DNA from: Bin52 sp965243345 | GTDB lineage: Bacteria; Pseudomonadota; Alphaproteobacteria; Thalassobaculales; Thalassobaculaceae | NCBI GenBank assembly: GCA_965243345.1 | Contig: CBDEUR010000003.1 | Span: 1,364,001-1,428,000, forward strand | Reading direction: 5' to 3' | Length of the DNA stretch: 64,000 bases | Program-made: the position numbers and the translations under genes | Notes under the pieces: model-generated | The model's database searches: none | Told to the model about the DNA's origin: nothing | Seen by the model: the letters and a program-made list of their open reading frames with translations, nothing else | In this document: positions 60,987 through 64,000 of the stretch, in pieces | How the letters are laid out: every line of letters starts with the position of its first letter | Position numbering within the stretch: the stretch's first letter is position 1

Positions 60987-62168
60987 ATGCGGGAAGCAGT
61001 CATCGTCTCGACGGCGCGGACACCGATCGGCAAGGCGTTTCGCGGTGCGTTCAACAACACCCACGGAGCGGTGATGGGAGGTCATGCGGTCCGTCACGCG
61101 GTCGAGAGGGCCGGGGTCGAGCCGGGAGAGGTCGAGGACGTCATCATCGGCTGCGGTTTCCCGGAGGGCGCCACCGGCTTCAACATCGCGCGCCAGTGCG
61201 CGATCAAGGCCGGGTTGCCGGTGACCAGCAGCGCCACCACGGTCAACCGGTTCTGCAGTTCGGGGTTGCAGACCATCTCGATGGCGGCCCAGCGGGTGGT
61301 CATGGACCAGGTTCCGGTGATGGTTGCGGGCGGGCTCGAGTCGATCAGTCTGGTCTCGCCGAACATGAACCAGACCGGCCTGACCGAGGACGGACTGATG
61401 GAGACCAAGCCCGAACTCTGGATGCCGATGATCGAGACCGCGGACACGGTCGGACACCGCTACGCCGTATCCCGCGAGGCACAGGATACCTATGCCTGCG
61501 AGAGCCAGCGGCGGACCGCGATCGCCCAGCAGGCCGGACAGTTCGACGACGAGATCGTGCCGCTGCCGTCCACCATGCTGGTCAAGGACCGGGACACCGG
61601 CGAGATCAGTTCACGCGACGTCGTGCTGGACCGCGACGAGGGCAACCGGCCGGGCACCAACATGGAGGGACTGGCGGGACTCGAACCGGTGCGCGGACCG
61701 GAACACTTCGTGACCGCGGGCAACGCGAGCCAGCTGTCCGACGGTGCCTCGGCCTGCGTGGTCATGGACGCGCGCCTCGCCGAGCGCCGCAACCTCGAGC
61801 CGCTCGGACTCTACAAGGGTCTGGCGGTCGCCGGCTGCGAACCGGACGAGATGGGCATTGGTCCGGTCTTCGCGGTGCCCCGCCTGCTCGAACGCCATGG
61901 GCTCGGCATCGACGACATCGACCTGTGGGAACTGAACGAGGCCTTCGCCGTTCAGGTGCTGTACTGCCGCGACCGGCTCGGGATCCCCGACGACAGGCTC
62001 AACGTGAACGGCGGCTCGATCTCCATCGGCCATCCCTACGGGATGAGCGGTGCCCGCATGACCGGTCACATCCTGATCGAGGGCAAGCGCCGGGGCGCAA
62101 GGCACGTCGTGGTCACGATGTGCGTCGGTGGCGGCATGGGTGTCGCGGGGCTGTTCGAGGTCCTCTGA
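60987..62168 (+). CDS. Thiolase family protein (acetyl-CoA C-acyltransferase)
   Basis: 393-aa thiolase. The ATG at 60987 has GGAGG about 7 bases upstream. The acylated Cys is Cys90 in VNRFCSSGLQ, the His is His349 in GHPYGMSG, and the second Cys is Cys379 in TMCVGGGMG. LNEAFAVQV is present. It performs the cleaving step after the FadB-type enzyme and is followed 13 bp later by an acyl-CoA dehydrogenase gene. Confidence 0.96.
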   Translation: MREAVIVSTARTPIGKAFRGAFNNTHGAVMGGHAVRHAVERAGVEPGEVEDVIIGCGFPEGATGFNIARQCAIKAGLPVTSSATTVNRFCSSGLQTISMAAQRVVMDQVPVMVAGGLESISLVSPNMNQTGLTEDGLMETKPELWMPMIETADTVGHRYAVSREAQDTYACESQRRTAIAQQAGQFDDEIVPLPSTMLVKDRDTGEISSRDVVLDRDEGNRPGTNMEGLAGLEPVRGPEHFVTAGNASQLSDGASACVVMDARLAERRNLEPLGLYKGLAVAGCEPDEMGIGPVFAVPRLLERHGLGIDDIDLWELNEAFAVQVLYCRDRLGIPDDRLNVNGGSISIGHPYGMSGARMTGHILIEGKRRGARHVVVTMCVGGGMGVAGLFEVL

Positions 62169-62181
62169 GAGGGAGCGTGAC

Positions 62182-63378
62182 ATGGAACTGGTCCTGACAC
62201 CCGACGAACAGGCATTCCGTGACGAGGTGCGGGGTTTCCTCGAGAGCGCCGTGACCGACGAGATCCGGCGCAAGACCATGACCGGGTACCGGTTGAGCAG
62301 GGAAGAGCACGTCGCCTGGCAGAAACAGCTGTACGAACGCGGCTGGATCGCACCCGGCTGGCCGGTCGAGTACGGCGGCACGGGCTGGACACCGATGCAG
62401 AAACACCTCTTCGAGGAGGAGTGTGCGCTGGCCGGGGCTCCGCCGGTCATCGCTTTCGGTGTGGTCATGGTCGCGCCGGTGCTGATGGCGTTCGGCAGCA
62501 GCTGGCAGAAGGAGTACTACCTGCCGCGCATCCTGCGCTCGGACGACTGGTGGTGCCAGGGCTATTCCGAACCGGGGTCGGGATCCGACCTCGCATCGCT
62601 GCAGACGCGTGCCGAGCTCAACGGCGACCACTACGTGGTCAATGGGCAGAAGACCTGGACGTCGCTCGCACAGCACGCCAACAGGATGTTCTGCCTGGTC
62701 CGGACCTCCAGCGAGGGCAAGCGCCAGGAAGGCATCTCGTTCCTGCTGATCGACATGGACCAGCCGGGGGTCACCGTGCGCCCGATCCGCACCATCGACG
62801 GCAGCACCGAGATCAACGACGTGTTCCTCGAGGACGTCCGGGTTCCCGTGCACGACCGGGTCGGCGAGGAAAACCGCGGCTGGACCTATGCCAAGTACCT
62901 GCTCGGCCACGAGCGGACCGGCATCGCCGCGGTCGGCCGTTCCAAGTCACAGCTGCGACGGTTGCGGCAGATCTCGTCGGTCGAGATGAGCGACGGACGG
63001 CCGTTGCTCGAGGACGGGCGGTTCCGCGAGAAGATCGCGGGGCTGGAAATCGACCTGCTTGCGCTCGAAGCCCTGGTGCTGCGGGTACTGTCGGACGAGA
63101 CCGCCGGCAAGGGACCGGGGCCGGAGGCGTCGTTCCTCAAGATCCGCGGGACCCGGTTGCAGCAGGGGATCACCGAACTCCTGTTCGAGGCGGTGGGCAA
63201 CTATGCGCACCCGTACATTCCCGAAGCGATGCAGACCGGCTGGAACGAGGACCCGGTGGGGCCGGAACACGCGGCCGCCATCGCCCCGCACTACTTCAAC
63301 TGGCGCAAGGCGTCGATCTACGGCGGGTCGAACGAGATCCAGAAGAACATCATTGCCAAGGCGGTTCTCGGGCTCTGA
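62182..63378 (+). CDS. Acyl-CoA dehydrogenase family protein
   Basis: 398-aa acyl-CoA dehydrogenase; the start MELVLTPDEQAFRDEV follows GGGAG. WPVEYGGTGWTPMQ in the N-terminal domain, CQGYSEPGSGSDLASLQT (flavin signature), YVVNGQKTWTSLAQHAN, and the C-terminal IYGGSNEIQKNIIAKA. It forms the usual large/small pair with the next gene and supplies enoyl-CoA to the bifunctional enzyme. Confidence 0.95.
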   Translation: MELVLTPDEQAFRDEVRGFLESAVTDEIRRKTMTGYRLSREEHVAWQKQLYERGWIAPGWPVEYGGTGWTPMQKHLFEEECALAGAPPVIAFGVVMVAPVLMAFGSSWQKEYYLPRILRSDDWWCQGYSEPGSGSDLASLQTRAELNGDHYVVNGQKTWTSLAQHANRMFCLVRTSSEGKRQEGISFLLIDMDQPGVTVRPIRTIDGSTEINDVFLEDVRVPVHDRVGEENRGWTYAKYLLGHERTGIAAVGRSKSQLRRLRQISSVEMSDGRPLLEDGRFREKIAGLEIDLLALEALVLRVLSDETAGKGPGPEASFLKIRGTRLQQGITELLFEAVGNYAHPYIPEAMQTGWNEDPVGPEHAAAIAPHYFNWRKASIYGGSNEIQKNIIAKAVLGL

Positions 63379-63426
63379 CCCGCTCCGTCATTGTCGAATC
63401 CACCGCAGCCGGGAGCGGCAAGACCG

Positions 63427-64000
63427 ATGAGCTTCACCTTCACCGACGACCAGAGGCTGCTGGCCGAGAGCGCCGACCGGTTCGTCGAGAACGAGTACGA
63501 CTTCTCCGCCAGGCGCAAGGCCATGGCGCGGGAAGGCGGCTTCAGCAGGGAGACCTGGAACACCTTCGCCGAACTCGGCTGGCTGGCCCTGCCGTTACCC
63601 GAGGACTGCGACGGGCTCGGCGGTTCGACGGTTGATGTCGCGGTGCTTCTCGAATCACTCGGGCGCGGCCTCGTCGTCGAACCCTACCAGTCCGCGATCG
63701 TGCTCGGGGCCGGCTGCGTCACGACGGCCGGCTCGACCGAGCAGAGGCGCCGCTTCCTTCCGCCGGTTGCCGCCGGCGAGCACCTGCTCGCCCTTGCCCA
63801 TGTCGAGCCGCGCTCACGGTATGCCCTCGCGCATGTCGAGACCACCGCGACGCGGAACGGGTCGGGCTGGCGGCTCGATGGTGCGAAGGCAGTGGTGCAC
63901 AACGCCGAGACCGCGGACACTCTTGTCGTCTCGGCACGCAGCGGCGGCGCAACGACAGACCGGGACGGGATCACCCTGTTTCTCGTGGCCCGCGATGCCG
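63427..64000 (+). CDS. Acyl-CoA dehydrogenase family protein, partial (cut by window end)
   Basis: Begins at ATG 63427 (MSFTFTDDQRLLAESADRF) and is open to the end of the window, 191 complete codons. FAELGWLALPLPEDCDGLGG and LLESLGRGLVVEPYQSA are the N-terminal acyl-CoA dehydrogenase domain; WRLDGAKAVVHNAETADTLV is the start of the beta domain. It resembles the divergent partner type seen at 13991-15049. The C-terminus lies outside the window. Confidence 0.9.
   Translation, partial: MSFTFTDDQRLLAESADRFVENEYDFSARRKAMAREGGFSRETWNTFAELGWLALPLPEDCDGLGGSTVDVAVLLESLGRGLVVEPYQSAIVLGAGCVTTAGSTEQRRRFLPPVAAGEHLLALAHVEPRSRYALAHVETTATRNGSGWRLDGAKAVVHNAETADTLVVSARSGGATTDRDGITLFLVARDA

Noticed and set aside
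1..64000. CRISPR array, insertion sequence with terminal repeats, or rRNA genes
   Set aside because: No regularly spaced repeats, no transposase with flanking inverted repeats and no rRNA signature was found on reading through the window.

Overview
The window is high-GC, densely coded DNA from a Gram-negative bacterium, most likely a proteobacterium. The evidence is two complete RND efflux adaptor/pump pairs, lipB, an xdh-type molybdenum hydroxylase operon and many genes for acyl-CoA turnover. I cannot name the genus from sequence alone. Genes are short-spaced, with frequent 4-bp ATGA or GTGA start/stop overlaps, so most of the window is organised in operons.

Layout. 0.1-9.8 kb: housekeeping genes (homoserine acyltransferase metA, lipB, tRNA-Leu(GAG), Mg2+ transporter mgtE, threonine aldolase, a gamma-glutamyltransferase-like enzyme), then a Uma2-family nuclease-like gene. 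Next is an HU-like gene that reads without a stop codon into a glutamate-1-semialdehyde-aminomutase-like aminotransferase. 9.8-22.0 kb: twelve consecutive minus-strand genes (ArsC-like reductase, 2-hydroxyacid dehydrogenase, 3-hydroxyacyl-CoA/gulonate-type dehydrogenase, SDR, AhpD-like protein, two tandem SMP-30 lactonases, CinA, two acyl-CoA dehydrogenases, ADP-forming acyl-CoA synthetase, crotonase). They look like a catabolic cluster for a carboxylic or lactone substrate.

22.0-27.2 kb: an accessory island of visibly lower G+C with larger non-coding gaps. It holds an intact two-gene unit (AlbA_2/GHKL ATP-binding protein plus an orphan ParA-type ATPase). This unit is followed 2 bp later by the broken first 39 codons of a DUF1156-type adenine DNA methylase, then a fragment of a 2-hydroxyacid dehydrogenase, a frameshifted and truncated DUF3800 gene, and an endonuclease/exonuclease/phosphatase-fold gene that has lost most catalytic residues. 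I read it as a decaying defence-type island. The AlbA_2-ParA-DUF1156 order is the best candidate here for an incompletely described system.

27.2-32.2 kb: aldo/keto reductase, crotonase, class II aldolase, AMP-forming acyl-CoA synthetase and TauE-type exporter. 32.3-41.5 kb: two tandem RND adaptor/pump pairs without an outer-membrane channel gene. 41.5-48.6 kb: an MlrC-like M81 peptidase followed by a complete dipeptide/oligopeptide ABC transporter (SBP, two permeases, two ATPases), probably one peptide-uptake and hydrolysis operon. 48.6-49.6 kb: a 0.9-kb non-coding gap with a striking AT-rich patch. 49.6-55.6 kb (minus strand): MoaD-like protein, three-subunit xanthine-dehydrogenase-family molybdenum enzyme, M20 amidohydrolase, Ogt. 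55.7-64.0 kb (plus strand): LLM flavin monooxygenase, two alpha/beta hydrolases, a FadB-type bifunctional beta-oxidation enzyme, thiolase and two acyl-CoA dehydrogenases, the last cut by the window edge. Together these form a second beta-oxidation-like operon.

All functional calls rest on motifs and family resemblance read by eye. No database search was run.
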